Positions 17,201-30,600 are shown, counted from the first letter of the stretch. The stretch: 64,000 nt of DNA from Branchiostoma lanceolatum (GCF_035083965.1 NC_089731.1:9584501-9648500); one strand, 5' to 3'. Translations and numbers: made by a program. Notes: generated from the sequence alone by a model not told the origin.

Positions 17201-18147
17201 ACGTGCCGGCCATCATGGTCACCCCCATCTGTCCACATTCCCTCTCCTTCAGACCAATCGTGGTTCCCGCTGGTGTGGAGATTAAGGTAGGGAGGACTAG
17301 ATGCCCCTTTTCTAACTCATGGATAGACCATGTTTATGATGAAGACAGGAACATTCCATTTGACAGAATCTAGACATATACAGATACACAGACAGATATA
17401 TAAATGGAGATAGATTGGTATATGTAAGCTTGCAGGCCAAGGGTCATATGCTGTCTATAACACAACATCTTGGCTGTTCATGACTTTACAGGGGCCCTCA
17501 ACACTATGCACATAAGACAAATCTCTGTGACTTTTTAATGAATGAAACCTTTACCGTGCATTTAGGCTAAGTGAGCTAAGTACAGGTCCCAACATAGACA
17601 TGTTTACAAACATACACATGTTGGTACAATTCTAGCATATAGGTTTTGCTTCTTGGTAATGGTGAAAATGAAGGATTTTATAGGATTAGCAATATTTTAG
17701 CTTAATAAAATTTGTTATTTTTTATCTCCAGGTCATGGTTTCCCCAGAGTCCAGAGGTTCCGCCTGGGTTTCCCTGGACGGCAGAAACAGACAGGAGATT
17801 AAAGTGGGAGACAGGTGCGTGGAAACAACCGCTTTGTCTTAGTTTCAAAACATTTACTATGTCCATTGTAACTCACACATATTTCAACACACTGATCTTC
17901 GTATGGAAATGAAATTGTTTCATGTCAATTTATTAACAATTTCCATTTCTGGTCTTACAGTGTAAGGATCACCACATCTGAGTTCCCGATTCCATCAATT
18001 TGTAAGCTTGATCAGATCAGTGACTGGTTTGACAGTCTTGCCGAGTGCCTCCACTGGAACGTTAGGAGACCGCAACGAGCGTTCAACAACAACGACGGCG
18101 CAAACGGGAGAGTGAAGGACGACAGCGACTGCAGCATAGAGGCCTAG
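5296..18147 (+). CDS. NADK: NAD kinase, 408 aa, 11 coding exons
   Basis: Phosphorylates NAD+ to NADP+ with ATP in the cytosol. Exons: 5296-5354, 6267-6293, 7132-7215, 14431-14560, 15238-15346, 15595-15680, 16119-16221, 16471-16671, 17129-17286, 17732-17814, 17961-18147. They sum to 1,227 nt in one frame. Family marks in order: [17 protein letters not shown] (N-terminal regulatory part shared with human NADK), [14 protein letters not shown], the catalytic/nucleotide GGDGT in [47 protein letters not shown] (NE motif), [17 protein letters not shown] and [18 protein letters not shown]. The C-terminus [15 protein letters not shown] also matches. Human NADK is 446 aa; the shorter N-terminus accounts for the difference. 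A 27-bp second exon was placed by phase and splice sites only. Intron 3 (7216-14430) holds an alternative first exon and a transposon. Confidence 0.96.
6451..6522. repeat. ATAC/CATA microsatellite
   Basis: Imperfect run of ATAC tetranucleotides in NADK intron 2. A short CA run follows near 6650 and a GAGTA run lies at about 5637-5657 in intron 1. Confidence 0.85.
9185..9493 (+). promoter_or_regulatory. NADK: Probable alternative NADK promoter and first exon
   Basis: Inside NADK intron 3. A CCAAT pair in opposite orientations (ATTGG at about 9189, CCAAT at about 9203), a perfect 14-bp palindrome CATGAATATTCATG near 9229, a near-CRE TGATGTCAC near 9254 and an AATATAAA box near 9310 precede an ATG at 9465. 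The frame from 9465 reads MPGIAKDFH and meets a donor (CAT|GTAAGT) at 9493. Its 29 nt leave exactly the same phase as the regular exon 7132-7215, so it can join exon 14431-14560 in frame, giving a 361-aa isoform that starts [18 protein letters not shown] and keeps the whole catalytic domain. Inference from sequence only. Confidence 0.6.
10244..11583. mobile_element. Non-autonomous Tc1/mariner-type element (MITE), 1,340 bp
   Basis: Ends are inverted repeats: CAGTCAAACCTGCCCAAGGC at 10244 and its complement (GGCAGGTTTGACTG) ending at 11583, each flanked by TA (10242-10243 and 11584-11585), the duplication typical of Tc1/mariner elements. Both termini contain repeated GGTCGC/GGTGGTCGCC sub-motifs extending about 100 bp inward. 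No transposase frame is present; the largest internal frame (10788-11063, 91 aa) is not recognisable. It sits in NADK intron 3. Confidence 0.88.
11586..14430. other. NADK intron sequence, nothing recognised
   Basis: Generic AT-rich intron. Short open frames at 12961-13206 and 13654-13860 have no family resemblance and no consistent splice context. The same holds for intron stretches 7216-9184 and 9494-10241. Confidence 0.6.
15761..15963 (-). mobile_element. tRNA-derived SINE
   Basis: On the minus strand the 5' end is tRNA-like: GGGATGTCCCTATAGCTC then AACTGGTAGCAG (A-box region) and GGATTCAATT (B-box-like). The 3' part, with AATGTAAAATGGTTGTCCCA and a GAGCACGTAAGAGG-type phrase, resembles the conserved central/tail segment found in many invertebrate SINEs. 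The acceptor stem is not closed and there is no tRNA fold, so it is not a tRNA gene. Located in the NADK intron 15681-16118. Confidence 0.72.
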
Positions 18148-19014
18148 CTGTACATACAGTTTCATATACATGTACAAGGGAACTCAGTCTCATGGTGCCT
18201 AACTGTATTGGAGGGAAAAATTTGTGATGACTGTTTTTACTATGTGTCAGAGATTATATTGAATGTTAAAGTATAAAAGATTGTGATTTAGTGACCAGTT
18301 TTGCACTTGTCAATGTGAATCCTTAGGGGCACAAATACAAGGGGGTGCAGTCGTTGTATTACTTTTTTTTATATTAGTGCAAGCAGCTTAGTCACAAAAG
18401 ACATGTTGATTCCATTGTAAAATGAATACATGGCAATTAGTAAGAGCCCCTGTGTAATGCCCTTCATGTATTTGCACCCCCTTTTAGGATTCACATTGAC
18501 AGGTGTATGTACATAACAGAAACTTACAGGGAACAACAGAAACTTGACACTGACCTACACAATTCTGGCCTATCCATACTTTACAGAAAAATATCCAGTT
18601 TTCTTAAGGGGAGGGACCAGGATTATGTGAGAGAGGGGGTTATGGGATAATTTCCATAACCCAAGGTCAACCATAAATGCTGCACTTTTTTTCAAAATGT
18701 AATTGTACATTTGGAAACTTTCTGATGGCAGAATTTCTCCAAACATGACCCCATCCATCCTCAACCTACCTGGTCTGCTCTTATTGGTAAAATGTTCACG
18801 TCTTTAGTTGTAGAAGATTTATAATGTATGTAACAATGACCATTCTAGGTGACTGGATTACTAGAATTGACCTGTATAGTAAAGTTTTTGATGATGTAAA
18901 CTAAGTGACTAACTTTGTATTAACTATTAGTGCAATGATTATCAGTATCGTTAATTAGAATGATGAAACTTGTTTTTTATCTGTGAATAGAGATTAATTC
19001 AAGAATGTAATAAA
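18148..19014 (+). other. NADK 3' UTR with polyadenylation signal
   Basis: Sequence after the NADK stop codon. The first good AATAAA is at 19009-19014, about 860 bp downstream. Later signals are possible, so the UTR end is not certain. A foldback repeat (18304-18505) lies inside it. Confidence 0.6.
18304..18505. mobile_element. Foldback (inverted repeat) element, about 200 bp
   Basis: The left arm CACTTGTCAATGTGAATCC (18304) recurs inverted as GGATTCACATTGACAGGTG (ending 18505); homology continues inward through the GGGGCACAAATAC / GTATTTGCACCCC segments. Typical of a MITE, but no target duplication was seen. In the NADK 3' UTR. Confidence 0.7.
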
Positions 19015-19121
19015 TATGGACGCCTATTCCAGTAAAGAGAGATTTCATTCCATATCCACTCAAGGGAACATTATTTTACACACATTTTGTATTACTTTGT
19101 GATACTTTGCAACAGTAACAT

Positions 19122-19228
19122 TAGCCTGGAGTCCAGCCTTGTTAGCTTTGGCCCACCCCCAAGATCTGCAGGCAGGCTAGCAGATCTTGGGCAGTGGGCC
19201 AAAGCTAACAATGCTGGAATCCAGGCTA
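19122..19228. mobile_element. 107-bp foldback MITE with 9-bp target duplication
   Basis: Starts TAGCCTGGAGTCCAG and ends with its inverted partner CTGGAATCCAGGCTA; the arms pair for about 50 bp around a short loop. It is flanked by perfect 9-bp direct repeats CAGTAACAT at 19113-19121 and 19229-19237. The 9-bp duplication suggests a MULE-like mobiliser (inference). Confidence 0.85.
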
Positions 19229-19237
19229 CAGTAACAT

Positions 19238-21616
19238 CATATGACATTGTACATTATCCTCTCTACAATGTTTGATTGTGATTGTGGCATTGCTGTAAAT
19301 CATGTGTACGTTTGGATAAAAAAGAAATCCTTAGTGTATCCTTAGTGATGCATGCAGTGACAGTACACCTCTGTACATTTCTGCTTTGAGTTTGCAATGC
19401 TACTGAACTACAGAAGGCAGCACTTGTTTTCTTGAATCAGTGGCATTTTTACTAAAATCAACATAGAATATTAATGGACAATATTGTAGCCTGTTTTATC
19501 CAATCCCTTGCTGTGATTGGCAGTTCAGGCCTCCTCTGGTAGGGGCCTGACCAATGGAAGGGCTGCTAGGCAACATTGATGTTTTATTTTTATTTTTTTG
19601 CTATGCACCATCACGGGCAGTACTACGGGAAATTGTCAGAGTATTTGTATTTCAAGGGATTGGGACAGTTAGGTATGTCTAAATGTGAAGCTTGCTTGAG
19701 ATACAATTACCTACAAAACTATATGGGCAGTGCATTGATATAAGTGTGACAAACTGGATGATTCATGTGAGATATAAAAGAGGGCTCTTTGATTGGTTAA
19801 GAATGGCAAAGTTGAAGGGGAGTGTAAATATACTGTACAGGGCACAGATGATGAGTTGGCATGTGACCTACATTTTGAAGATTTCCTATTGCCAAAATGA
19901 ACCCACCATAAAATATTGAAGTATGAACAAACTTAGTACAAGTCTCTTTCTTCATAGAATGGCAAGATACTAAGAAATCTGCCGGAAGTTCACCTTTGTA
20001 TGACTGAATGATTGTTATCTACAAAGATTTCTTAAAAGCACTTTTCACTTTTTCTACTTGTTATATTTTCTTCTTTAAAAAAAAACAAATGAATTTGTAT
20101 GGTATTTATAGGGAACAGCAAAGTAGCATGTTTGACCTATATTGAGGCAGGTTTTGTATAAATTAGTTGCAGTAAAACTATTATTATTATTTTGTATTTT
20201 CTGATACGGTGTGAAGTTACTCCTTAGAAATCTGGTGACTTTGGTTTACACTGGAAAAGAGAGTTCTGGCTTGACTATCACTTAGAGATGAGTTGATCAT
20301 TTGTATGCTCTTTTAATTTTTTATCTTATACGTTAAGACAGTAAGCAGTTCCTCTAAGGTGGCCTAACAACTGCCATGGGCTCTCAGAAATAGAAAGCAA
20401 ATGAGATGTATGAGCCTTTTATGCCACAAAGCTATAATTATTCAAACTCCTGGATATAGCTTTACGATTATACTGGTGTACACAACTTCTAAGTGTCACA
20501 ACTTCTTACATTTTATAGCTGATCTAAACTCGAGCAACCATGCTGCATCTCCACAATTTCCTGTCATAGTGTGGTATTCCAGTACAAGTCCAGTATAGGG
20601 GTGATTATATTTATGTATGCCCCCCTCCCCTTATTGATCCTTTATACGGTATTACACCGTTGTACCCATAGGAATCCAATGTTGGAAATCAGCAAAGTCT
20701 GCTTGAAGGATATGTTACAATCATATTTGTATGTATCTATAGCTGCATGTAGATGTTTAAAAGTGGTGCATACTTTAGAAAGGAGACATTGATACAATGG
20801 AAAGGTAGCCAAAGAATTTTATCCACATTACATTTCCCTTTTATTCATATAACCAAGAATCAATCCAAACATCAACTTGTAACATAAGAACCTTTTGCAG
20901 CCCACATGTTGAGAAGAGCTCCATGTTGAGGGAGATATTTTTGTAAACTGCTGCTGTTACATTTGTAAGACTTTCTGTTTGCTGTCTTTTGTCATACATG
21001 TACCTTATAAGAGACTTTTTTACCACGTCAAATTAAAGCAAGGTATGTAGTAGAATTTTCCTTGTACTTTCTTTTACTGAGATTGATGATTGCTCCACTA
21101 GTAAAACACTTCACTGCACGCTCAAAATATTTGTCTAAAACTACAGATTTGAAACTACCATAATCAGGAAACATCTGAGTACATGTATCTAGCTATAGCA
21201 AACCACTATCGTTTACTCACACAACATTACAAAACTTCCAAAGTTAGTAAAGACATTATATACCACTACATTTTTGTACTTTGATGTTAAGTGCCCCTAG
21301 GATATCTTATTTGTCATACCTAATGTTACATATATGGTAAAAAATATATGCCACTACCCATACATATATCATATCATCTAGGCTAACAAACAAACAGAAA
21401 TACAAGTATATCCACACCATAGCCATGTTGGATCGAATATCTTACTGCAGTGATTGGATTTTTTTTGTAAAAAAAAAAAGCACTCTTGTAACACAAATCA
21501 AGGAGGTAGCCATTTTGTAACACAAAGAAATCAACCATTGGTCCCACAACAACTATTGGGTCAATAATATTCCAACATGAACAACTGGTCCCACATCAGG
21601 TGTGGCAGTGTTAGTC
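19238..21616. other. Intergenic space between two convergent genes
   Basis: No exon recognised. Two CCAAT and one inverted ATTGG box cluster at about 19499-19560. A minus-strand polyadenylation signal for the giant gene may be TTTATT at about 20840 (AATAAA on the minus strand), about 775 bp past its stop. Confidence 0.5.
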
Positions 21617-24600
21617 TTAAGTGTTCCAGGTGTACACACGACGTCTCTTTTGGTCTCCCATCCTCCTGAGGGACATGGAGGAAACCTGACCCAAAGAGCC
21701 ACCGCCGACGATTCTCCTGGTTGATGAGGAAGACTTCGTCACGATGGTGGTGCGAGACCTAGAGACAGTCGAGGATGTCTCCTTGCTCTCCGAAGTCGTC
21801 ACTGTAGTTGTTTTCAGTGTTTGGGACTTTTGGGTAGATCTCTTGGGCTTCCCAGCAGTTGACAGAAGAGATTCAGATGTTGTTCTAGAGGGAGGGGACA
21901 GGTAAAAATACAATGAATATCCAAAACAAGTCCACAACAACAGTGCATGCGTGTGTTGATTGCCATATACTTTGGCTACAACTATAAAATGCCTACACAA
22001 TGTGAGAAAGTTTGCCTCAACTAGAATATGTCACTTATAACGTTACCCCCAGAGTATAAAGGTTCTATGTGCGCTAACGTTGGTAAGAATATGCAGTAAC
22101 AGTTACATGATTCAAGTGAACATACCCCAGTTCTTGGCTTGATGTGCTTGCTGTTGACGTCAGAGCCTCTTCAGTCTCGGATGCTGAAATAGCTTCTCCC
22201 TCGTCCTTAGGAATTGATTAGTGGAAGATGAAGTTAGTCATCATCTACTGAGCAAAGTACTTAACCAGTGACAGAATGAGTGATTGTATAGAATCATGAT
22301 GGAGACTGGGATTGTACTAGAATCAAACTTATGGCCGACTGTACTAGAATCAAACTTATGGCCGACTTCTCTTTCAAGCAAATGTTCTTTTTTTCATCAA
22401 CATCAACTGACCTAGTTTGTTGACATTTTTGGCAAGGTTACCAATAGTAGAACGGGTTACATGACGTTAAGTCTGTACTTACATTTTGGTCCTCTGGGTG
22501 CTCCTCCATACTGTTCAGTATGGATATCTTCGTCGCCGTTTTTGGTCCCCCTTTTCGACTGCCTCTCTTCGTAGTCTTTGTTGTGACTGTCATCACTTCC
22601 TCAGGAGTAGCTGTGTCTCCACACATTCCTTCTGAGTTCACCTCGACGTTAGTTATCATCGTTGTTTCAGTCGACGTAGAGGCTGTTCCAGTCTGGGAGA
22701 CTAGCATTGTCGTGCTACTGGATGTTTCCCCCTCCCCCATGACAATGGTGTCAGGTTTCTGACTCTGGCTGTCCTCAGACAGAGTTACTTCATGTTCCAT
22801 TGTACTCTCAGTTTCAGATGCGGAGGATTCTTCCAGCATTCCAGACAGTGACGGGGAATCAACTTCTCCTTCTGTCTGAACTACAGTGGTCTCCTTTCTA
22901 GATTTCTTGGATGCCACCACCCGACTGGCGGTTGCTGCTCGTTTGGTTGCCTTGGTATTTGTGATGACGGACACTTCAGACGGAGATTCATGTGCCTTTG
23001 TGCCGTACGTTACCGTCCGTTTCCTCAAAACATACGAGCGACCACGGGATTCTCGGGACCCCACAGCACTTTCCTTCCGTGTGCTTGTCTTTGTCACCAT
23101 CTCTTCAGAGTCTTCTTCATCTGTTGTATTTTCTGTCTGCTCCTCAACGGTGCTAACGTCCGTTGAATCCGCCTCGCTTAGTCCAACTATTTCGGTGTCG
23201 TCGATCTTTCTCTTCTTTCTGCCACGTTTTGATGTTGACGATGACCCGATGTTTTGCTCATCTTGCTGTTTGTCACTGGTCTCAAAACTTTGCACTGTTG
23301 CAGACGATTGGTCGTCCACGGATGCTTCATCCGGTGTCTCTATAATGTGCTCTGTGCCTGGTTCGGTTTCTGCTCCTTCCTCTTCTATCTCAGTTGGTTC
23401 GTTTTCCTTGTTTGTCTCCCCTTCCTTGTCATTTTCGTCTACGGCAATGTCGTCTGCTTCCAGCGTAACTGTCTCCTCCTGTGGCGGTGCTGAGACAACT
23501 TCTTTGTCAGAAGATGCTGAGTGTCCCATGCTCTGTTCAACATCAATTTCGTTCCCAGTCTCTTCTTGGTTTTCTGACAGAATATCATTAGGAGATGCAG
23601 CCTCGGCCATAGCGTCTTCAAGTGACATCTCCCCACTTGCAGCACTTTCTGACAACTCCTCCAGGACGCCTTCAATATCTTCATCCGTGATGCCCTCTAC
23701 AATCGCGTTGGAAACTGATTCAGCTTCTTCTTCTTCAAGTTTAGTTGATGTTGAGATCTCTTCTGAAACAACTCCAGTGTTATGAACTATGTCCGAGTCG
23801 CCGCTTTCGTCATCTTGAATGGTTCTTTCTTCTTCCCTCTGCTCGTTTTCACCTGTATTGTCACCTGACTTAACAACTTTAGATGACTTCTTTGCCGATC
23901 GTGAGGTCACTTGTCTGCTGCTCATTGTGGTGGTCGCGATGGCAGCAAGAAAACCGCTCCGTGCACTTGGCCCACTACCGTAGTAGACTGCCCTTGACCG
24001 CAAACTGTAGTTGCCTCTTGACCCTTTCTGGCTCCTCTCTCCTTTTGTGGTCCGGTCTTCAACAGAAGATTCCTCACGCTTCCGTTTCTTAGATGTTTCT
24101 TTCATGGAGACCAGTGGTACCTCCACTGTATCAATCTGTGCAACCTCAGCGATTTCCTGCGTTTGGGGGGTTTCTTTGTTGTTAGTATTCTCTCCTGAAG
24201 TTTGGTCTGTCTCTTGCCCGCCAGCAATGTCGAGAGGGCTCTCCACCACTGGGCCTTCAGTGTCGGAGGTGTTTGTTTCTGTGTCCTCAGATGCTTGCTG
24301 TTCATTCACCTTGTCTTCAGATTCTGCATTTGATGCATCTTGGTCTTCAGTCATGTCCCCTGAAGTTTCGTTTGTCAGTTGCGCAAGGCTCTCAGCAGTC
24401 ACGGTACATTCCGTCGACGACTCTTGAATGTCTTCAGAACTTTTGGAACTGCTTGTCGCCACTACGACCGCTTCTTGGCCTACAACGTTCGAGTCCTCTG
24501 AATTCTCACTCGAAGTTGACGATGCTTGATTAACATCTGTTTCATTGGCCTTTCTCAAACGTGTTGCTTTTGCTTTCGAAGTTTTGGTCCTGTCGGCGCC

Positions 24601-27600
24601 AACCTTCTGTATGGCCGCGGCAGCCATGGCAGCTCTGAAACCACCTCTTGCACTCGGCCCACTTCCGTAGTTCACCGTCTTAGATCGCAGACTGTAGTTT
24701 CCCCTAGAGCCACCCTTTCTCCCCTTGGTCACTGTTTCTGTCTCGTCGGAGGCACCCTCATCAGAGTCAGTTACTTTCTCTGGTGTTGCAGCGTGTTGCT
24801 CTTTGTCACTTTCTACTTCTGCGATCGTCGCCTTTCTTTTCTTAACTGCAGATTGTCTCTCCAGACGATCTTCCTGGACTGCCATGGTAATCAGATTCTC
24901 CTCAACCGTCTCAAGTGTTTCCTTTTGTTTGGGGGACTCTTCTGATTCTTGGTCGAGTTCGCTTGATACTGTATTATTGGTCTCGAGCTCGAAGGTAGCT
25001 GTCACGTCTGTGGTACTGGTAACGTCTGTCACCATGGATTCGTGGGAGGAATCTTCTAACACTTGTTCCTCGCCAGTATTATCTGAAATCTCTCCACCAG
25101 CATTGTCATCCCCATCATTCTCATCTTCAGCTGTACTGGAAGTCATCGAGTCCGCTTGTTCTTCAGAGACCTCAATGGTAATCTGCCCTCCGGCTGTTGA
25201 CACAGCATCTTCCGTCTTGTTGTCTGTTTCAGCTACACTAGTTGTGGTTACTGTTGAGACAGTTGTTCTTGTCTCTAACATGGTGTCCGAATCCACATCC
25301 ACGGACATCTCATCTCCGTTTGTCCCATCTTCAGTTATTTCGGTGATGAAATATGTGGTGGTTGTTTGAAGCTCAGCCCCAGACGGTTCGGATACTATAG
25401 TGATGTCGTCAACACTTTCAACTTCACCATCATGATCTACCTTTCCTGACTCCTCTTCTATGTCACCCTCATCAATAACTGTCACTGTTTCTTCTGGCGA
25501 TGTTTTTGCTGTTCTCTTTTGCCCTCGTGCTCTCCCTTTTGATTCTGCGCCGTCTGTCTTGGTTTGTGATTTACCTTTAATGCCACTAGACATGGACGTA
25601 GTGGCAATGGCAGCAAGAAAGCCACTTCGTGCACTTGGTCCACTGCCATAGTAGACTGTCCTGGACCGCAAGCTGTAGTTCCCTCGGCGTCCTACACCAC
25701 CTCTTCCAACTTGTTTTCTTTCTTCGTCTTCGTACTCTTCCTGGTCTTCCTCCTTCTCTTCTACAGCTTGTGCTTCTTCTCCATCTTCTTTTGCTGCTGC
25801 TGCTTCCTCTCCTTCGTTTTTCTCCTCTTCTTCCTGTTGTTCTGCTACTTCAAGCTGTTCTTCTTTCTCCTCGTCTTCCTTCTCTTCCTGTGTTTCATCT
25901 TCCTGGCTTTCGTCTTCCTCTTGTTCCACTACACCTGCTGTCTCTTCTTCTTCATCTGGTACCTGCTCTACTTCAAATTGCCCTTCCTTCTCATCTTCCT
26001 GTGTTTCAAATTCTTCCTGGCTTTCGTCTTGTTCTTGTTCCACTACCTCTGCTTTTTCTTCTATAGTTGGCCCTTCAAGCTGTATTTCCTTCTCCCCTTC
26101 CTCTTCATGTGCATCATCTTCCTGTCTTTCGTCTGGTTCAATCTCTTCTTCTCCAGTATCCACATCAACCGATTTATCATCCTGGTTTCCGTCTTGTCCT
26201 TGTTCCATAATGACTTCTTCATCTACCTTGACTGATTTGTCATCCAATTCACTCTCAGTAGGAAGAGTTGTTGTCGTTTCCTCGGTTAATGCTACTGTGG
26301 TTGTCTTGCTAACGCCTTTCGCACCACTAGACATGGTAGTTGTAGCGATGGCAGCCAGAAAGCCACTTCGCGCACTGGGCCCACTGCCATAGTAGACTGT
26401 TTTCGACCGCAGCGAATAATTTCCTCTGCGTCCTTGACTACGTGTTGTAACTCGTCTTTGTTCTGTTTCTTCTTCGTCATCGTTGTCTTTTTCCCCCTCG
26501 TCCTCTTCTTCTATTGCTTCCCTTCCTTTCCCATCTGTTTCCTCTTTTTCTTGTCTTTCATCTTGACCTTGTTCCGCTACTTCTGCCGCTGCGTCTTGCT
26601 CATCTTCTACTGCTAATGTTTGCTCTTCTTCAAGTTGTATTTCCTCCTTCTCTTCCTCCTCTGTATCATTTTCCTGACGTTCGTCTTGTTCAATCTCTTC
26701 TTCTCCCTCATTCACATTTACGGCGGATTCTTCCTCCTTGTCTTGTTCGTCATCCTCATCTATTTCTGCTGCTCCCTTCTCTTCTTCTGATTGCTCTTCC
26801 TGGTTTCCGTCGTGTCCTTGTTCCATTATTTCTTCATCTAACTTTTCTGATTCGTCACTCTCAGTAATAAGAGTTGTTGCCGTTTCCTCGGTCGATGTCG
26901 TTGTGGTTCTCTTGCTAATGCCTTTGGCACCACTAGACATGGTAGTTGTCGCGATGGCAGCAAGAAAGCCACTTCGCGCACTTGGTCCACTGCCATAGTA
27001 GACTGTCTTTGACCGCAGCGAATAATTTCCTCTGCGTCCTTGACTACGTGTCTTAACTCGTCTTTGTTCTGTTTCTTCTTCGTCATCGTTGTCTTCTTCC
27101 CCCTCGTCTTCTTCTATTGTTTCCTTTTCTTCCCCTTCTGTTTGCTCTTTTTCCTGTATTTTGTCTTGATCTTGTTCCTGGTCCGCTACTTCTACTGCTT
27201 CTTCATCTTCAGCTTCTACAGCAGATGTTTGCTCTTCTTCAAGCTGTATTTCTTCCTTCTCTTCCTCCTCCTCTTCATCTATTGCTACCTTTTCTTTCCC
27301 TTCTGTATCCTCTTTATCTTGTATTTCGTCTTGATCTTGCTCTTGTTCAGCTACATCTGCTGCTTTTTCTTCTTCTTCACCTTCTACTGCTGATGTTTGC
27401 TCTTCTTCAAGCTGTATTTCCTCCTTCTCCTCCTCCTCTTCATCATCTTCCTGTCTTTCGTCTTGTTTAATCTCTTCTTCTCCCTTATTCATATTTACGG
27501 ACTCTTCCTCTTTGTCTTGTTCGTCTTCCCCCTCTGTTTCCATTGCTCCTCTCTCATCTTCGTCTGATTTCTCTTCCCGGTTTCCGTCGTGTCCTTGTTC

Positions 27601-30600
27601 CATTACTTCTTCATCTAACTTTTCTGATTCGTCATTCTCAGTAAGAGGAGTTGTTGCCGTTTCCTCGGTCGATGTCGTTGTGGTTGTCTTGCTTACGCCT
27701 TTCGCACCACTAGACATGGTAGTTGTCGCGATGGCAGCCAGAAAGCCACTTCGCGCACTTGGTCCACTGCCATAGTAGACTGTCTTTGATCGCAGCGAAT
27801 AATTTCCTCGGCGTCCTTGACTACGTGTCGAAACTCGTCTTTGTTCTGTTTCTTCTTCTTCGTCGCCTTCTTCCTCCTTCTCTTCTTCCTCTGTTGCTTC
27901 TTTTTCTTCCCCTCCTGTTTCCTCTTTTTCCTGCCTTACGTCTTGATTTTGTCCCGCTGCTTCTACTACTACTACTTCTTCTTCTTGATCTTCTTCCTCT
28001 TCTACTGCTGATGTTTGCTCTTCTTCAAGTTGCATTTCCTCCTTCTCTTCCTCCTCCTCTGCATCATCATTCCGTTCGTCTTTTTCAATTCCCTCTTCTC
28101 CCTCATTCACATTTACGGATCCTTCCTCCTTGTCTTGTTCGTCTTCCTCATCTATTTCTATTGCTCCCCTCTCTACTTCGTCCGATTTATCCTCCTGGTT
28201 TCCGTCGGCTCCTTGTTCCATTACTTCTTCATCTAACTTTTCTGATTCGTCACTCTCAATAATAAGAGTTGTTGAGGTTTCTTCAGTCGGTGTCGTTGTG
28301 CTTTTCTTGCTAGTTCCTTTCGCACCACTAGACATGGTAGTTGTAGCGATGGCAGTCAGAAAGCCACTTCGCGCACTCGGTCCACTGCCATAGTAGACTG
28401 TTTTTGATCGCAGCGAATAATTTCCACGGCGTCCTTGACTACGTGTCAAAACTCGTCTTTGTTCTGTTTCTTCTTCTTCGTCGTCTTCTTCCTCCTCCTC
28501 TTCTTCTATTGCTTCCTTTTCTTTCACTTCTGTTTCCTCTTTTTCCTGTATTTTTTCTTGATCTTGTTCCTGTTCTACTGCTTCTTCTTCTTCACCTTCT
28601 ACAGCTGATGTTTGCTCTTCTTTAAGCTGTATTTCTTCCTTCTCCTCCTCCTCCTCTTCATCTATTGCTACCCTTTCTTTCCCTTCTGTATCCTCTTTTT
28701 CTTGTATTTCGTCTTGATCTTGTTCTTGTTCAGCTACGCATGTTGCTGCTTCTTCACCTTCTAATGCTGATATTTGCTCTTCTTCAAGCTGTATTTCCTC
28801 CCCCTTTTCCTCCTCCTCTGCATCATCTTCCTGTATTTCATCTTGTTTAATTTCCTCTTCTCCCTCATTCACATTTACGGATTCTTCCTCCTTGTCTTGT
28901 TCATCTTCTTCATCCATTTCTATTGCTCCCCTCTCTACTTCGTCTGATTTCTCTTCCTGATATCCGTCTTGTCCTTGTTCTATTACTTCTTCATCTAACT
29001 TTTCTGATTCGTCACTCTCAGTAGTAAGAGTTGTTGCCGTTTCCTCGGTCGATGTCGTTGCGGTTCTCTTGCTAATGCCTTTGGCACCACTAGACATGGT
29101 AGTTGTAGCGATGGCAGCTAGAAAGCCACTTCGCGCACTTGGTCCACTACCACAGTAGTAGACTGTTCTCGACCGCAGGGAATAATTTCCTCTGCGTCCT
29201 TTACTGCGTGTCGAAACACGTCTTTTTTCTGTTTCTTCTTCGTCGTCGTCTTCTTCCTCCTCCTCCTCCATTGCTTCCGTTTCTTCTCCTTTGGTTTCTT
29301 CCTTTTCCTGTCTTATTTCTTGATCTTGTTCTTGCTCCACTAGTTCTGCGTCTTCTTCTTCTTTTTCTTCTTCTACTGCAGGTGTTTGCTCTTCTTCAAG
29401 TTGTATTTCCTTCTCTTCTTCCTCCATTTTTCCATCGTCTTCTGTTTCTTCTTCTTGGTTTTCGTCTTGTTTTTGTATCTTGACTTCTTCATCGACGGTA
29501 AGTGATTCTTCTTCATTCTTTTCCCCATCTTCTAGTACTTCGTCCTGTTTTTCGTCTTGTTCTTGTTCCATTACGCCTCCTTCATCATCTTCCGTCACTT
29601 GCTTACTGCCCATTGCTACCGCTTCATCCTGTTCGACCGACACGGTTGTCTCCTGGTGTTGAGTCTCAGTCACTGTGGACACCTCCACTTGAACTTCGAC
29701 TTCCTTCTCGGTTGTTTCGACAGTTGCTTGCATTTCACTTATCTCGTTGCTGACATCGTCTTCAATTGTTGTAACTGCCTGACTTTCAACTTTTTTGTTA
29801 GTATCTATAACGCCTTCTTCAACTGAAAGTTCAGTTTGCAGTTGATGGTCGTCATCTTCCTTTGCGTTATATTCTTGCTGATTTTCGATTATTACAGTGG
29901 ATGTTTTGACTTGCGTCTCGGTTTCCCCACTGGTTTCCTTTTCAGCTTCATGTCCAGAACTGATGTTAACAATGCCAGTCTCTACTGTACTTGTAGCGGT
30001 GGCAGTCATGCTCTTGGAGAGAGACGGCTTGGTTGATGCCAGTATGAAGTAGGGTCTCTTCTTTAATGGTCCCCCAACGTTGCTTTGTCGCGTCTTAGTG
30101 ACGGTTTCCGTGCTGTCAGTCTTGGCTGCTGGCGGGGTCATAGCCCTTGGTTTCATGCCAGGGCTTTGGGCAGCTTTTTGTCCCCTAAGCCAATATGACC
30201 TTTTTTGCTGGGCGACATCTTTACTTGCTCCTTCGGTCTTTTTCGTTGCAGTATTTACTGTGTTTGCCTTCTTTTGATTTGATTTGTTGACAGGCGTATC
30301 CTCCTGAAGTTCCATGACAGTAGTTGTTACAACTGTCGTTGCCTCATCATGTGCAAGAACTTCTTGTTTGTCCTCATCGTCCTTATCTGCCGATGGCCGA
30401 AGTCCCTTCCTTTCCTCCGTACGCTTTTTCTCTCGTTGTTCAGCTTTCTTTAAATAGAGCTCATTTGATTCTTCTACAAACGTTGAAAGCTTCTTACTTT
30501 CTTCTCTGAGGGAGTACTTTCGAGTTGTTGACGTGTGTTTCACTGTGTAGCCATCATCTGAGTCGAACAAACGCCTCTTACGACGAGACCTAAACCAGTA

